Part shown: one piece after another, positions 24,701-39,000 of the stretch
Layout of the letters: each line of letters starts with the position of its first letter
Numbering within the stretch: position 1 is the stretch's first letter
NCBI GenBank assembly: GCA_948099385.1
Contig: CANUEZ040000205.1
Span: 1,178,001-1,242,000, forward strand
From: Fasciola hepatica
Taxonomy: Eukaryota > Platyhelminthes > Trematoda > Plagiorchiida > Fasciolidae
DNA: 64,000 nt
Direction of reading: 5' to 3'
Translations under genes and position numbers: made by a program
Notes under the pieces: generated by a model
Seen by the model: the letters and a program-made list of their open reading frames with translations, nothing else
The model's database searches: none
What the model was told of the DNA's origin: nothing

Positions 24701-25398
24701 GACTGACATTCGTTCACCCCAACCCTTGTTCGTGTCTCCGAGTGGGCTCTGTCCATGTGCAATGCTCATGATTCCCTTAGCGGATCAAACAGCTGTACAG
24801 TGCTTCCATAATTTTCAATGGTCAGTTCAGTGTTCAAGCTGCATGGAGAATCATATTATACAAATCTACTCTGCTACTGCTCTATTGCATTGTATGACCA
24901 ATCTGTGTGGATTTTTCTTAAAAGCATGCATTGGTTTTACTTAGGCCCATAAATAGAGAAGTGATGGAACATAGGATTGGATCGGTGTGCGAGAATTTGG
25001 TTGTTACCGTTGAAAAGCGAAAGCGAAAGCCGAAGGCGATTTGGGGATTGTGCTATATCATGTATTGTATATGTTGAACAAAGCGTTGAGACCCATATGG
25101 GATAGCCTTGTGATTTGGGTGTTCGACTGACATTCGTTCACCCCAACCCTTGTTCGTGTCTCCGAGTGGGCTCTGTCCATGTGCAACGCTCATGATTCCC
25201 TTAGCGGATCAAACAGCTGTACAGTGCTTCCATAATTTCCAACGTTCAGTTCAGTTTTTAAGCTGCATGGAGAATCATATTATACAAATCTACTCTGCTA
25301 CTGCTCTATTGCATTGTATGAGCAATCTGTGTGGATTTTTCATAAGGGAATGCATTGGTTTTACTTAGGCCCATAAATAGAGAAGTGATGGAACATAA
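21790..25398 (+). repeat. Mixed monomers, no clear higher-order repeat
   Basis: This covers the right part of the monomer at 21590, then monomers at 22013 (424 bp), 22437, 22860, 23283, 23706, 24129, 24552 and 24975 (424 bp). Subtypes seen are TTGATCAAAG (22437, 23283), CTATACCAAG (22860), and the first copy of the TTTTTCTTAAAAGCATGC tract (24552). The monomer at 21590 carries GCTGCTGCTCTGTTGC in place of GCTACTGCTCTATTGC. I see no gene or foreign insert. Confidence 0.85.
24896..24934 (+). repeat. Subtype tract TTTTTCTTAAAAGCATGC (first occurrence)
   Basis: Monomer positions about 344-382 exist in a strongly altered form in which GATTGTTCATAAGGGAATGC becomes GATTTTTCTTAAAAGCATGC, usually with GACCAATC upstream. 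I see it in monomers starting at 24552, 30052, 33013, 33859, 34705, 35551, 36820, 42743, 47819, 49512, 51205, 51628, 53319, 55435 and 56704. It is joined to several different left halves, so it behaves as a movable haplotype block. Confidence 0.85.
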
Positions 25399-25821
25399 GA
25401 TTGGATCGGTGTGCGAGAATTTGGTTGTTACCGTTCAAAGCGAAAGCGAAAGCCGAAGCCAATTTGGGGATTGCGCTATATCATGTAGTGTATATGTTGA
25501 ACAAAGCGTTGAGGCCCATATGGGATAGCCTTGTGATTTGGGTTTTCGACTGACATTCGTTCACCCCAACCCTTGTTCGTGTCTCCGAGTGGGCTCTGTC
25601 CATGTGCAACGCTCATGATTCCATTAGCGGATCAAACAGCTGTACAGTGATTCCATAATTTTCAATGGTCAGTTCAGTGTTCAAGCTGCATGGAGAATCA
25701 TATTATACAAATCTACTCTGCTACTGCTCTATTGCATTGTATGAGCAATCTGTGTGGATTGTTCATAAGGGAATGCCTTGGTTTTATTTAGGCCCATAAA
25801 TAGAGAAGTGATGGAACATAG

Positions 25822-26667
25822 GATTGGATCGGTGTGCGAGAATTTGGTTGTTACCGTTCAAAGCGAAAGCGAAAGCCGAAGGCGATTTGGGGATTGTGCT
25901 ATATCATGTATTGTATATGTTGATCAAAGCGTTGAGACCCATATGGGATAGCCTTGTGATTTGGGTGTTCGACTGACATTCGTTCACCCCAACCCTTGTT
26001 CGTGTCTCCGAGTGGGCTCTGTCCATGTGCAACGCTCATGATTCCCTTAGCGGATCAAACAGCTGTACAGTGCTTCCATAATTTCCAATGTTCAGTTCAG
26101 TTTTTAGGCTGCATGGAGAATCATATTATACAAATCTACTCTGCTACTGCTCTATTGCATTGTATGAGCAAACTGTGTGGATTGTTCATAAGGGAATGCA
26201 TTGGTTTTACTTAGGCCCATAAATAGAGAAGTGATGGAACATAGGATTGGATCGGTGTGCGAGATTTTGGTTGTTACCGTTCAAAGCGAAAGCGAAAGCC
26301 GAAGGCGATTTGGGGATTGTGCTATATCAAGTAGTGTATATGTTGAACAAAGCGTTGAGGCCCATATGGGATAGCCTTGTGATTTGGGTTTTCGACTGAC
26401 ATTCGTTCACCCCAACCCTTGTTCGTGTCTCCGAGTGGGCTCTGTCCATGTGCAACGCTCATGATTCCATTAGCGGATCAAACAGCTGTACAGTGATTCC
26501 ATAATTTTCAATGGTCAGTTCAGTGTTCAAGCTGCATGGAGAATCATATTATACAAATCTACTCTGCTACTGCTCTATTGCATTGTATGAGCAATCTGTG
26601 TGGATTGTTCATAAGGGAATGCCTTGGTTTTATTTAGGCCCATAAATAGAGAAGTGATGGAACATAG
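25822..26667 (+). repeat. 2-monomer unit, repeated in tandem at 26668
   Basis: The monomers at 25822 and 26668 look identical, including GAGCAAACTG. The following monomers (26245 and 27091) share a private GAGATTTTGG near their start, then diverge. This fits an 846-bp tandem duplication whose right end lies inside the second monomer. Confidence 0.85.
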
Positions 26668-28359
26668 GATTGGATCGGTGTGCGAGAATTTGGTTGTTAC
26701 CGTTCAAAGCGAAAGCGAAAGCCGAAGGCGATTTGGGGATTGTGCTATATCATGTATTGTATATGTTGATCAAAGCGTTGAGACCCATATGGGATAGCCT
26801 TGTGATTTGGGTGTTCGACTGACATTCGTTCACCCCAACCCTTGTTCGTGTCTCCGAGTGGGCTCTGTCCATGTGCAACGCTCATGATTCCCTTAGCGGA
26901 TCAAACAGCTGTACAGTGCTTCCATAATTTCCAATGTTCAGTTCAGTTTTTAGGCTGCATGGAGAATCATATTATACAAATCTACTCTGCTACTGCTCTA
27001 TTGCATTGTATGAGCAAACTGTGTGGATTGTTCATAAGGGAATGCATTGGTTTTACTTAGGCCCATAAATAGAGAAGTGATGGAACATAGGATTGGATCG
27101 GTGTGCGAGATTTTGGTTGTTACCGTTCAAAGCGAAAGCGAAAGCCGAAGGCGATTTGGGGATTGTGCTATATCAAGTAGTGTATATGTTGAACAAAGCG
27201 TTGAGACCCATATGGGATAGCCTTGTGATTTGGGTGTTCGACTGACATTCGTTCACCCCAACCCTTGTTCGTGTCTCCGAGTGGGCTCTGTCCATGTGCA
27301 ACGCTCATGATTCCCTTAGCGGATCAAACAGCTGTACAGTGCTTCCATCATTTTCAATGGTCAGTTCAGTTTTTAGGCTGCATGGAGAATCATATTATAC
27401 AAATCTACTCTGCTACTGCTCTATTGCATTGTATGAGCAATCTGTGTGGATTGTTCATAAGGGAATGCCTTGGTTTTACTTAGGCCCATAAATAGAGGAG
27501 TGATGGAACATAGGATTGGATCGGTGTGCGAGAATTTGGTTGTTACCGTTCAAAGCGAAAGCGAAAGCCGAAGGCGATTTGGGGATTGTGCTATATCATG
27601 TATTGTATATGTTGAACAAAGCGTTGAGACCCATATCGGATAGGCTTGTGATTTGGGTGTTCGACTGACATTCGTTCACCCCAACCCTTGTTCGTGTCTC
27701 CGAGTGGGCTCTGTCCATGTGCAACGCTCATGATTCCCTTAGCGGATCAAACAGCTGTACAGTGCTTCCATAATTTCCAATGTTCAGTTCAGTTTTCAAG
27801 CTGCATGGAGAATCATATTATACAAATCTACTCTGCTACTGCTCTATTGCATTGTATGAGCAATCTGTGTGGATTTTTCATAAGGGAATGCATTGGTTTT
27901 ACTTAGGCCCATAAATAGAGAAGTGATGGAACATAAGATTGGATCGGTGTGCGAGAATTTGGTTGTTACCGTTCAAAGCGAAAGCGAAAGCCGAAGCCAA
28001 TTTGGGGATTGCGCTATATCATGTAGTGTATATGTTGAACAAAGCGTTGAGACCCATATGGGATAGCCTTGTGATTTGGGTTTTCGACTGACATTCGTTC
28101 ACCCCAACCCTTGTTCGTGTCTCCGAGTGGGCTCTGTCCATGTGCAACGCTCATGATTCCATTAGCGGATCAAACAGCTGTACAGTGATTCCATAATTTT
28201 CAATGGTCAGTTCAGTGTTCAAGCTGCATGGAGAATCATATTATACAAATCTACTCTGCTACTGCTCTATTGCATTGTATGAGCAATCTGTGTGGATTGT
28301 TCATAAGGGAATGCCTTGGTTTTTCTTAGGCCCATAAATAGAGAAGTGATGGAACATAG
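26668..28359 (+). repeat. 4-monomer higher-order repeat, copy 1
   Basis: Monomers start at 26668 (TTGATCAAAG, GAGCAAACTG), 27091 (CCATCATTTTC), 27514 (CAGTTTTCAAG, GGATTTTTC) and 27937 (GCCAATTT, AGTGATTCC). The same order follows 1692 bp later. Confidence 0.92.
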
Positions 28360-30051
28360 GATTGGATCGGTGTGCGAGAATTTGGTTGTTACCGTTCAAA
28401 GCGAAAGCGAAAGCCGAAGGCGATTTGGGGATTGTGCTATATCATGTATTGTATATGTTGATCAAAGCGTTGAGACCCATATGGGATAGCCTTGTGATTT
28501 GGGTGTTCGACTGACATTCGTTCACCCCAACCCTTGTTCGTGTCTCCGAGTGGGCTCTGTCCATGTGCAACGCTCATGATTCCCTTAGCGGATCAAACAG
28601 CTGTACAGTGCTTCCATAATTTCCAATGTTCAGTTCAGTTTTTAGGCTGCATGGAGAATCATATTATACAAATCTACTCTGCTACTGCTCTATTGCATTG
28701 TATGAGCAAACTGTGTGGATTGTTCATAAGGGAATGCATTGGTTTTACTTAGGCCCATAAATAGAGAAGTGATGGAACATAGGATTGGATCGGTGTGCGA
28801 GAATTTGGTTGTTACCGTTCAAAGCGAAAGCGAAAGCCGAAGGCGATTTGGGGATTGTGCTATATCAAGTAGTGTATATGTTGAACAAAGCGTTGAGACC
28901 CATATGGGATAGCCTTGTGATTTGGGTGTTCGACTGACATTCGTTCACCCCAACCCTTGTTCGTGTCTCCGAGTGGGCTCTGTCCATGTGCAACGCTCAT
29001 GATTCCCTTAGCGGATCAAACAGCTGTACAGTGCTTCCATCATTTTCAATGGTCAGTTCAGTTTTTAGGCTGCATGGAGAATCATATTATACAAATCTAC
29101 TCTGCTACTGCTCTATTGCATTGTATGAGCAATCTGTGTGGATTGTTCATAAGGGAATGCCTTGGTTTTTCTTAGGCCCATAAATAGAGAAGTGATGGAA
29201 CATAGGATTGGATCGGTGTGCGAGAATTTGGTTGTTACCGTTCAAAGCGAAAGCGAAAGCCGAAGGCGATTTGGGGATTGTGCTATATCATGTATTGTAT
29301 ATGTTGAACAAAGCGTTGAGACCCATATGGGATAGCCTTGTGATTTGGGTGTTCGACTGACATTCGTTCACCCCAACCCTTGTTCGTGTCTCCGAGTGGG
29401 CTCTGTCCATGTGCAACGCTCATGATTCCCTTAGCGGATCAAACAGCTGTACAGTGCTTCCATAATTTCCAATGTTCAGTTCAGTTTTCAAGCTGCATGG
29501 AGAATCATATTATACAAATCTACTCTGCTACTGCTCTATTGCATTGTATGAGCAATCTGTGTGGATTTTTCATAAGGGAATGCATTGGTTTTACTTAGGC
29601 CCATAAATAGAGAAGTGATGGAACATAAGATTGGATCGGTGTGCGAGAATTTGGTTGTTACCGTTCAAAGCGAAAGCGAAAGCCGAAGCCAATTTGGGGA
29701 TTGTGCTATATCATGTAGTGTATATGTTGAACAAAGCGTTGAGACCCATATGGGATAGCCTTGTGATTTGGGTTTTCGACTGACATTCGTTCACCCCAAC
29801 CCTTGTTCGTGTCTCCGAGTGGGCTCTGTCCATGTGCAACGCTCATGATTCCATTAGCGGATCAAACAGCTGTACAGTGATTCCATAATTTTCAATGGTC
29901 AGTTCAGTGTTCAAGCTGCATGGAGAATCATATTATACAAATCTACTCTGCTACTGCTCTATTGCATTGTATGAGCAATCTGTGTGGATTGTTCATAAGG
30001 GAATGCCTTGGTTTTTCTTAGGCCCATAAATAGAGAAGTGATGGAACATAG
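28360..30051 (+). repeat. 4-monomer higher-order repeat, copy 2
   Basis: Offset 1692 from copy 1. I find about six base differences, for example GAGAATTTGG versus GAGATTTTGG, CATATGGGATAGCC versus CATATCGGATAGGC, and TTGTGC versus TTGCGC. The next monomer (30052) departs from the pattern. Confidence 0.92.
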
Positions 30052-33000
30052 GATTGGATCGGTGTGCGAGAATTAGGTTGTTACCGTTCAAAGCGAAAGC
30101 GAAAGCCGAAGGCGATTTGGGGATTGTGCTATATCATGTATTGTATATGTTGAACAAAGCGTTGAGACCCATATGGGATAGCCTTGTGATTTGGGTGTTC
30201 GACTGACATTCGTTCACCCCAACCCTTGTTCGTGTCTCCGAGTGGGCTCTGTCCATGTGCAACGCTCATGATTCCCTTAGCGGATCAAACAGCTGTACAG
30301 TGCTTCCATAATTTTCAATGGTCAGTTCAGTGTTCAAGCTGCATGGAGAATCATATTATACAAATCTACTCTGCTACTGCTCTATTGCATTGTATGACCA
30401 ATCTGTGTGGATTTTTCTTAAAAGCATGCATTGGTTTTACTTAGGCCCATAAATAGAGAAGTGATGGAACATAGGATTGGATCGGTGTGCGAGAATTTGG
30501 TTGTTACCGTTCAAAGCGAAAGCGAAAGCCGAAGGCGATTTGGGGATTGTGCTATATCATGTATTGTATATGTTGATCAAAGCGTTGAGACCCATATGGG
30601 ATAGCCTTGTGATTTGGGTGTTCGACTGACATTCGTTCACCCCAACCCTTGTTCGTGTCTCCGAGTGGGCTCTGTCCATGTGCAACGCTCATGATTCCCT
30701 TAGCGGATCAAACAGCTGTACAGTGCTTCCATAATTTCCAATGTTCAGTTCAGTTTTTAAGCTGCATGGAGAATCATATTATACAAATCTACTCTGCTAC
30801 TGCTCTATTGCATTGTATGAGCAATCTGTGTGGATTGTTCATAAGGGAATGCCTTGGTTTTTCTTAGGCCCATAAATAGAGAAGTGATGGAACATAGGAT
30901 TGGATCGGTGTGCGAGAATTTGGTTGTTACCGTTCAAAGCGAAAGCGAAAGCCGAAGGCGATTTGGGGATTGTGCTATATCAAGTAGTGTATATGTTGAA
31001 CAAAGCGTTGAGACCCATATGGGATAGCCTTGTGATTTGGGTGTTCGACTGACATTCGTTCACCCCAACCCTTGTTCGTGTCTCCGAGTGGGCTCTGTCC
31101 ATGTGCAACGCTCATGATTCCCTTAGCGGATCAAACAGCTGTACAGTGCTTCCATCATTTTCAATGGTCAGTTCAGTTTTTAGGCTGCATGGAGAATCAT
31201 ATTATACAAATCTACTCTGCTACTGCTCTATTGCATTGTATGAGCAATCTGTGTGGATTGTTCATAAGGGAATGCCTTGGTTTTTCTTAGGCCCATAAAT
31301 AGAGAAGTGATGGAACATAGGATTGGATCGGTGTGCGAGAATTTGGTTGTTACCGTTCAAAGCGAAAGCGAAAGCCGAAGGCGATTTGGGGATTGTGCTA
31401 TATCATGTATTGTATATGTTGAACAAAGCGTTGAGACCCATATGGGATAGCCTTGTGATTTGGGTGTTCGACTGACATTCGTTCACCCCAACCCTTGTTC
31501 GTGTCTCCGAGTGGGCTCTGTCCATGTGCAACGCTCATGATTCCATTAGCGGATCAAACAGCTGTACAGTGATTCCATAATTTTCAATGGTCAGTTCAGT
31601 GTTCAAGCTGCATGGAGAATCATATTATACAAATCTACTCTGCTACTGCTCTATTGCATTGTATGAGCAATCTGTGTGGATTGTTCATAAGGGAATGCCT
31701 TGGTTTTACTTAGGCCCATAAATAGAGAAGTGATGGAACATAGGATTGGATCGGTGTGCGAGAATTTGGTTGTTACCGTTCAAAGCGAAAGCGAAAGCCG
31801 AAGGCGATTTGGGGATTGTGCTATATCAAGTAGTGTATATGTTGAACAAAGCGTTGAGACCCATATGGGATAGCCTTGTGATTTGGGTGTTCGACTGACA
31901 TTCGTTCACCCCAACCCTTGTTCGTGTCTCCGAGTGGGCTCTGTCCATGTGCAACGCTCATGATTCCCTTAGCGGATTAAACAGCTGTACAGTGCTTCCA
32001 TAATTTTCAATGGTCAGTTCAGTGTTCAAGCTGCATGGAGAATCATATTATACAAATCTACTCTGCTACTGCTCTATTGCATTGTATGAGCAATCTGTGT
32101 GGATTGTTCATAAGGGAATGCCTTGGTTTTACTTAGGCCCATAAATAGAGAAGTGATGGAACATAGGATTGGATCGGTGTGCGAGAATTTGGTTGTTACC
32201 GTTCAAAGCGAAAGCGAAAGCCGAAGGCGATTTGGGGATTGTGCTATATCATGTATTGTATATGTTGATCAAAGCGTTGAGACCCATATGGGATAGCCTT
32301 GTGATTTGGGTGTTCGACTGACATTCGTTCACCCCAACCCTTGTTCGTGTCTCCGAGTGGGCTCTGTCCATGTGCAACGCTCATGATTCCCTTAGCGGAT
32401 CAAACAGCTGTACAGTGCTTCCATAATTTCCAATGTTCAGTTCAGTTTTTAGGCTGCATGGAGAATCATATTATACAAATCTACTCTGCTACTGCTCTAT
32501 TGCATTGTATGAGCAATCTGTGTGGATTGTTCATAAGGGAATGCCTTGGTTTTACTTAGGCCCATAAATAGAGAAGTGATGGAACATAGGATTGGATCGG
32601 TGTGCGAGAATTTGGTTGTTACCGTTCAAAGCGAAAGCGAAAGCCGAAGGCGATTTGGGGATTGTGCTATATCAAGTAGTGTATATGTTGAACAAAGCGT
32701 TGAGACCCATATGGGATAGCCTTGTGATTTGGGTGTTCGACTGACATTCGTTCACCCCAACCCTTGTTCGTGTCTCCGAGTGGGCTCTGTCCATGTGCAA
32801 CGCTCATGATTCCCTTAGCGGATCAAACAGCTGTACAGTGCTTCCATCATTTTCAATGGTCAGTTCAGTTTTTAGGCTGCATGGAGAATCATATTATACA
32901 AATCTACTCTGCTACTGCTCTATTGCATTGTATAAGCAATCTGTGTGGATTGTTCATAAGGGAATGCCCTGGTTTTTCTTAGGCCCATAAATAGAGAAGT

Positions 33001-36000
33001 GATGGAACATAGGATTGGATCGGTGTGCGAGAATTTGGTTGTTACCGTTCAAAGCGAAAGCGAAAGCCGAAGGCGATTTGGGGATTGTGCTATATCATGT
33101 ATTGTATATGTTGAACAAAGCGTTGAGACCCATATGGGATAGCCTTGTGATTTGGGTGTTCGACTGACATTCGTTCACCCCAACCCTTGTTCGTGTCTCC
33201 GAGTGGGCTCTGTCCATGTGCAACGCTCATGATTCCATTAGCGGATCAAACAGCTGTACAGTGATTCCATAATTTTCAATGGTCAGTTCAGTGTTCAAGC
33301 TGCATGGAGAATCATATTATACAAATCTACTCTGCTACTGCTCTATTGCATTGTATGACCAATCTGTGTGGATTTTTCTTAAAAGCATGCATTGGTTTTA
33401 CTTAGGCCCATAAATAGAGAAGTGATGGAACATATGATTGGATCGGTGTGCGAGAATTTGGTTGTTACCGTTCAAAGCGAAAGCGAAAGCCGAAGGCGAT
33501 TTGGGGATTGTGCTATATCATGTATTGTATATGTTGATCAAAGCGTTGAGACCCATATGGGATAGCCTTGTGATTTGGGTGTTCGACTGACATTCGTTCA
33601 CCCCAACCCTTGTTCGTGTCTCCGAGTGGGCTCTGTCCATGTGCAACGCTCATGATTCCATTAGCGGATCAAACAGCTGTACAGTGCTTCCATAATTTCC
33701 AATGTTCAGTTCAGTTTTTAGGCTGCATGGAGAATCATATTATACAAATCTACTCTGCTACTGCTCTATTGCATTGTATGAGCAATCTGTGTGGATTGTT
33801 CATAAGGGAATGCCTTGGTTTTACTTAGGCCCATAAATAGAGAAGTGATGGAACATAGGATTGGATCGGTGTGCGAGAATTTGGTTGTTACCGTTCAAAG
33901 CGAAAGCGAAAGCCGAAGGCGATTTGGGGATTGTGCTATATCAAGTAGTGTATATGTTGAACAAAGCGTTGAGACCCATATGGGATAGCCTTGTGATTTG
34001 GGTGTTCGACTGACATTCGTTCACCCCAACCCTTGTTCGTGTCTCCGAGTGGGCTATGTCCATGTGCAATTCTCATCATTCTCTTAGCTGATCAAACAGC
34101 TGTACAGTGCTTCCATAATTTTCAATGGTCAGTTCAGTGTTCAAGCTGCATGGAGAATCATATTATACAAATCTACTCTGCTACTGCTCTATTGCATTGT
34201 ATGACCAATCTGTGTGGATTTTTCTTAAAAGCATGCATTGGTTTTACTTGGGCCCATAAATAGAGAAGTGATGGAACATAGGATTGGATCGGTGTGCGAG
34301 AATTTGGTTGTTACCGTTCAAAGCGAAAGCGAAAGCCGAAGGCGATTTGGGGATTGTGCTATATCATGTATTGTATATGTTGATCAAAGCGTTGAGACCC
34401 ATATGGGATAGCCTTGTGATTTGGGTGTTCGACTGACATTCGTTCACCCCAACCCTTGTTCGTGTCTCCGAGTGGGCTCTGTCCATGTGCAACGCTCATG
34501 ATTCCCTTAGCGGATCAAACAGCTGTACAGTGCTTCCATAATTTCCAATGTTCAGTTCAGTTTTTAGGCTGCATGGAGAATCATATTATACAAATCTACT
34601 CTGCTACTGCTCTATTGCATTGTATGAGCAATCTGTGTGGATTGTTCATAAGGGAATGCCTTGGTTTTACTTAGGCCCATAAATAGAGAAGTGATGGAAC
34701 ATAGGATTGGATCGGTGTGCGAGAATTTGGTTGTTACCGTTCAAAGCGAAAGCGAAAGCCGAAGGCGATTTGGGGATTGTGCTATATCAAGTAGTGTATA
34801 TGTTGAACAAAGCGTTGAGACCCATATGGGATAGCCTTGTGATTTGGGTGTTCGACTGACATTCGTTCACCCCAACCCTTGTTCGTGTCTCCGAGTGGGC
34901 TCTGTCCATGTGCAACGCTCATGATTCCCTTAGCGGATTAAACAGCTGTACAGTGCTTCCATAATTTTCAATGGTCAGTTCAGTGTTCAAGCTGCATGGA
35001 GAATCATATTATACACATCTACTCTGCTACTGCTCTATTGCATTGTATGACCAATCTGTGTGGATTTTTCTTAAAAGCATGCATTGGTTTTACTTAGGCC
35101 CATAAATAGAGAAGTGATGGAACATAGGATTGGATCGGTGTGCGAGAATTTGGTTGTTACCGTTCAAAGCGAAAGCGAAAGCCGAAGGCGATTTGGGGAT
35201 TGTGCTATATCATGTATTGTATATGTTGAACAAAGCGTTGAGACCCATATGGGATAGCCTTGTGATTTGGGTGTTCGACTGACATTCGTTCACCCCAACC
35301 CTTGTTCGTGTCTCCGAGTGGGCTCTGTCCATGTGCAACGCTCATGATTCCATTAGCGGATCAAACAGCTGTACAGTGATTCCATAATTTTCAATGGTCA
35401 GTTCAGTGTTCAAGCTGCATGGAGAATCATATTATACAAATCTACTCTGCTACTGCTCTATTGCATTGTATGAGCAATCTGTGTGGATTGTTCATAAGGG
35501 AATGCCTTGGTTTTACTTAGGCCCATAAATAGAGAAGTGATGGAACATAGGATTGGATCGGTGTGCGAGAATTTGGTTGTTACCGTTCAAAGCGAAAGCG
35601 AAAGCCGAAGGCGATTTGGGGATTGTGCTATATCAAGTAGTGTATATGTTGAACAAAGCGTTGAGACCCATATGGGATAGCCTTGTGATTTGGGTGTTCG
35701 ACTGACATTCGTTCACCCCAACCCTTGTTCGTGTCTCCGAGTGGGCTCTGTCCATGTGCAACGCTCATGATTCCCTTAGCGGATTAAACAGCTGTACAGT
35801 GCTTCCATAATTTTCAATGGTCAGTTCAGTGTTCAAGCTGCATGGAGAATCATATTATACAAATCTACTCTGCTACTGCTCTATTGCATTGTATGACCAA
35901 TCTGTGTGGATTTTTCTTAAAAGCATGCATTGGTTTTACTTAGGCCCATAAATAGAGAAGTGATGGAACATATGATTGGATCGGTGTGCGAGAATTTGGT

Positions 36001-39000
36001 TGTTACCGTTCAAAGCGAAAGCGAAAGCCGAAGGCGATTTGGGGATTGTGCTATATCATGTATTGTATATGTTGATCAAAGCGTTGAGACCCATATGGGA
36101 TAGCCTTGTGATTTGGGTGTTCGACTGACATTCGTTCACCCCAACCCTTGTTCGTGTCTCCGAGTGGGCTCTGTCCATGTGCAACGCTCATGATTCCCTT
36201 AGCGGATCAAACAGCTGTACAGTGCTTCCATAATTTCCAATGTTCAGTTCAGTTTTTAGGCTGCATGGAGAATCATATTATACAAATCTACTCTGCTACT
36301 GCTTTATTGCATTGTATGAGCAATCTGTGTGGATTGTTCATAAGGGAATGCCCTGGTTTTTCTTAGGCCCATAAATAGAGAAGTGATGGAACATAGGATT
36401 GGATCGGTGTGCGAGAATTTGGTTGTTACCGTTCAAAGCGAAAGCGAAAGCCGAAGGCGATTTGGGGATTGTGCTATATCAAGTAGTGTATATGTTGAAC
36501 AAAGCGTTGAGACCCATATGGGATAGCCTTGTGATTTGGGTGTTCGACTGACATTCGTTCACCCCAACCCTTGTTCGTGTCTCCGAGTGGGCTCTGTCCA
36601 TGTGCAACGCTCATGATTCCCTTAGCGGATCAAACAGCTGTACAGTGCTTCCATCATTTTCAATGGTCAGTTCAGTTTTTAGGCTGCATGGAGAATCATA
36701 TTATACAAATCTACTCTGCTACTGCTCTATTGCATTGTATGAGCAATCTGTGTGGATTGTTCATAAGGGAATGCATTGGTTTTACTTAGGCCCATAAATA
36801 GAGAAGTGATGGAACATAGGATTGGATCGGTGTGCGAGAATTTGGTTGTTACCGTTCAAAGCGAAAGCGAAAGCCGAAGGCGATTTGGGGATTGTGCTAT
36901 ATCATGTATTGTATATGTTGAACAAAGCGTTGAGACCCATATCGGATAGCCTTGTGATTTGGGTGTTCGACTGACATTCGTTCACCCCAACCCTTGTTCG
37001 TGTCTCCGAGTGGGCTCTGTCCATGTGCAACGCTCATGATTCCCTTAGCGGATTAAACAGCTGTACAGTGCTTCCATAATTTTCAATGGTCAGTTCAGTG
37101 TTCAAGCTGCATGGAGAATCATATTATACAAATCTACTCTGCTACTGCTCTATTGCATTGTATGACCAATCTGTGTGGATTTTTCTTAAAAGCATGCATT
37201 GGTTTTACTTAGGCCCATAAATAGAGAAGTGATGGAACATAGGATTGGATCGGTGTGCGAGAATTTGGTTGTTACCGTTCAAAGCGAAAGCGAAAGCCGA
37301 AGGCGATTTGGGGATTGTGCTATATCATGTATTGTATATGTTGATCAAAGCGTTGAGACCCATATGGGATAGCCTTGTGATTTGGGTGTTCGACTGACAT
37401 TCGTTCACCCCAACCCTTGTTCGTGTCTCCGAGTGGGCTCTGTCCATGTGCAACGCTCATGATTCCCTTAGCGGATCAAACAGCTGTACAGTGCTTCCAT
37501 AATTTCCAATGTTCAGTTCAGTTTTTAGGCTGCATGGAGAATCATATTATACAAATCTACTCTGCTACTGCTCTATTGCATTGTATGAGCAAACTGTGTG
37601 GATTGTTCATAAGGGAATGCATTGGTTTTACTTAGGCCCATAAATAGAGAAGTGATGGAACATAGGATTGGATCGGTGTGCGAGAATTTGGTTGTTACCG
37701 TTCAAAGCGAAAGCGAAAGCCGAAGGCGATTTGGGGATTGTGCTATATCAAGTAGTGTATATGTTGAACAAAGCGTTGAGACCCATATGGGATAGCCTTG
37801 TGATTTGGGTGTTCGACTGACATTCGTTCACCCCAACCCTTGTTCGTGTCTCCGAGTGGGCTCTGTCCATGTGCAACGCTCATGATTCCCTTAGCGGATC
37901 AAACAGCTGTACAGTGCTTCCATCATTTTCAATGGTCAGTTCAGTGTTCAAGCTGCATGGAGAATCATATTATACAAATCTACTCTGCTACTGCTCTATT
38001 GCATTGTATGAGCAATCTGTGTGGATTGTTCATAAGGGAATGCCTTGGTTTTTCTTAGGCCCATAAATAGAGAAATGATGGAACATAAGATTGGATCGGT
38101 GTGCGAGAATTTGGTTGTTACCGTTCAAAGCGAAAGCGAAAGCCGAAGGCGATTTGGGGATTGTGCTATATCATGTATTGTATATGTTGAACAAAGCGTT
38201 GAGACCCATATGGGATAGCCTTGTGATTTGGGTGTTCGACTGACATTCGTTCACCCCAACCCTTGTTCGTGTCTCCGAGTGGGCTCTGTCCATGTGCAAC
38301 GCTCATGATTCCCTTAGCGGATCAAACAGCTGTACAGTGCTTCCATAATTTCCAATGTTCAGTTCAGTTTTTAAGCTGCATGGAGAATCATATTATACAA
38401 ATCTACTCTGCTACTGCTCTATTGCATTGTATGAGCAATCTGTGTGGATTTTTCATAAGGGAATGCATTGGTTTTACTTAGGCCCATAAATAGAGAAGTG
38501 ATGGAACATAAGATTGGATCGGTGTGCGAGAATTTGGTTGTTACCGTTCAAAGCGAAAGCGAAAGCCGAAGCCAATTTGGGGATTGTGCTATATCATGTA
38601 GTGTATATGTTGAACAAAGCGTTGAGACCCATATGGGATAGCCTTGTGATTTGGGTTTTCGACTGACATTCGTTCACCCCAACCCTTGTTCGTGTCTCCG
38701 AGTGGGCTCTGTCCATGTGCAACGCTCATGATTCCATTAGCGGATCAAACAGCTGTACAGTGATTCCATAATTTTCAATGGTCAGTTCAGTGTTCAAGCT
38801 GCATGGAGAATCATATTATACAAATCTACTCTGCTACTGCTCTATTGCATTGTATGAGCAATCTGTGTGGATTGTTCATAAGGGAATGCCTTGGTTTTTC
38901 TTAGGCCCATAAATAGAGAAGTGATGGAACATAGGATTGGATCGGTGTGCGAGAATTTGGTTGTTACCGTTCAAAGCGAAAGCGAAAGCCGAAGGCGATT

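Noticed and set aside
25922..25929. TTGATCAAAG subtype as a TCF/LEF-type binding site
   Set aside because: It matches the short consensus, but is a one-base variant of TTGAACAAAG restricted to some monomers. Short matches of this kind are common by chance and nothing around them suggests an enhancer.
27294..27491. Overlapping 65-codon frame starting ATGTGCAACGCTCATG
   Set aside because: It is open only in the CCATCATTTTC subtype, where TAA became TCA by one substitution, or after indels. It overlaps the other open frame and has no sign of coding constraint.
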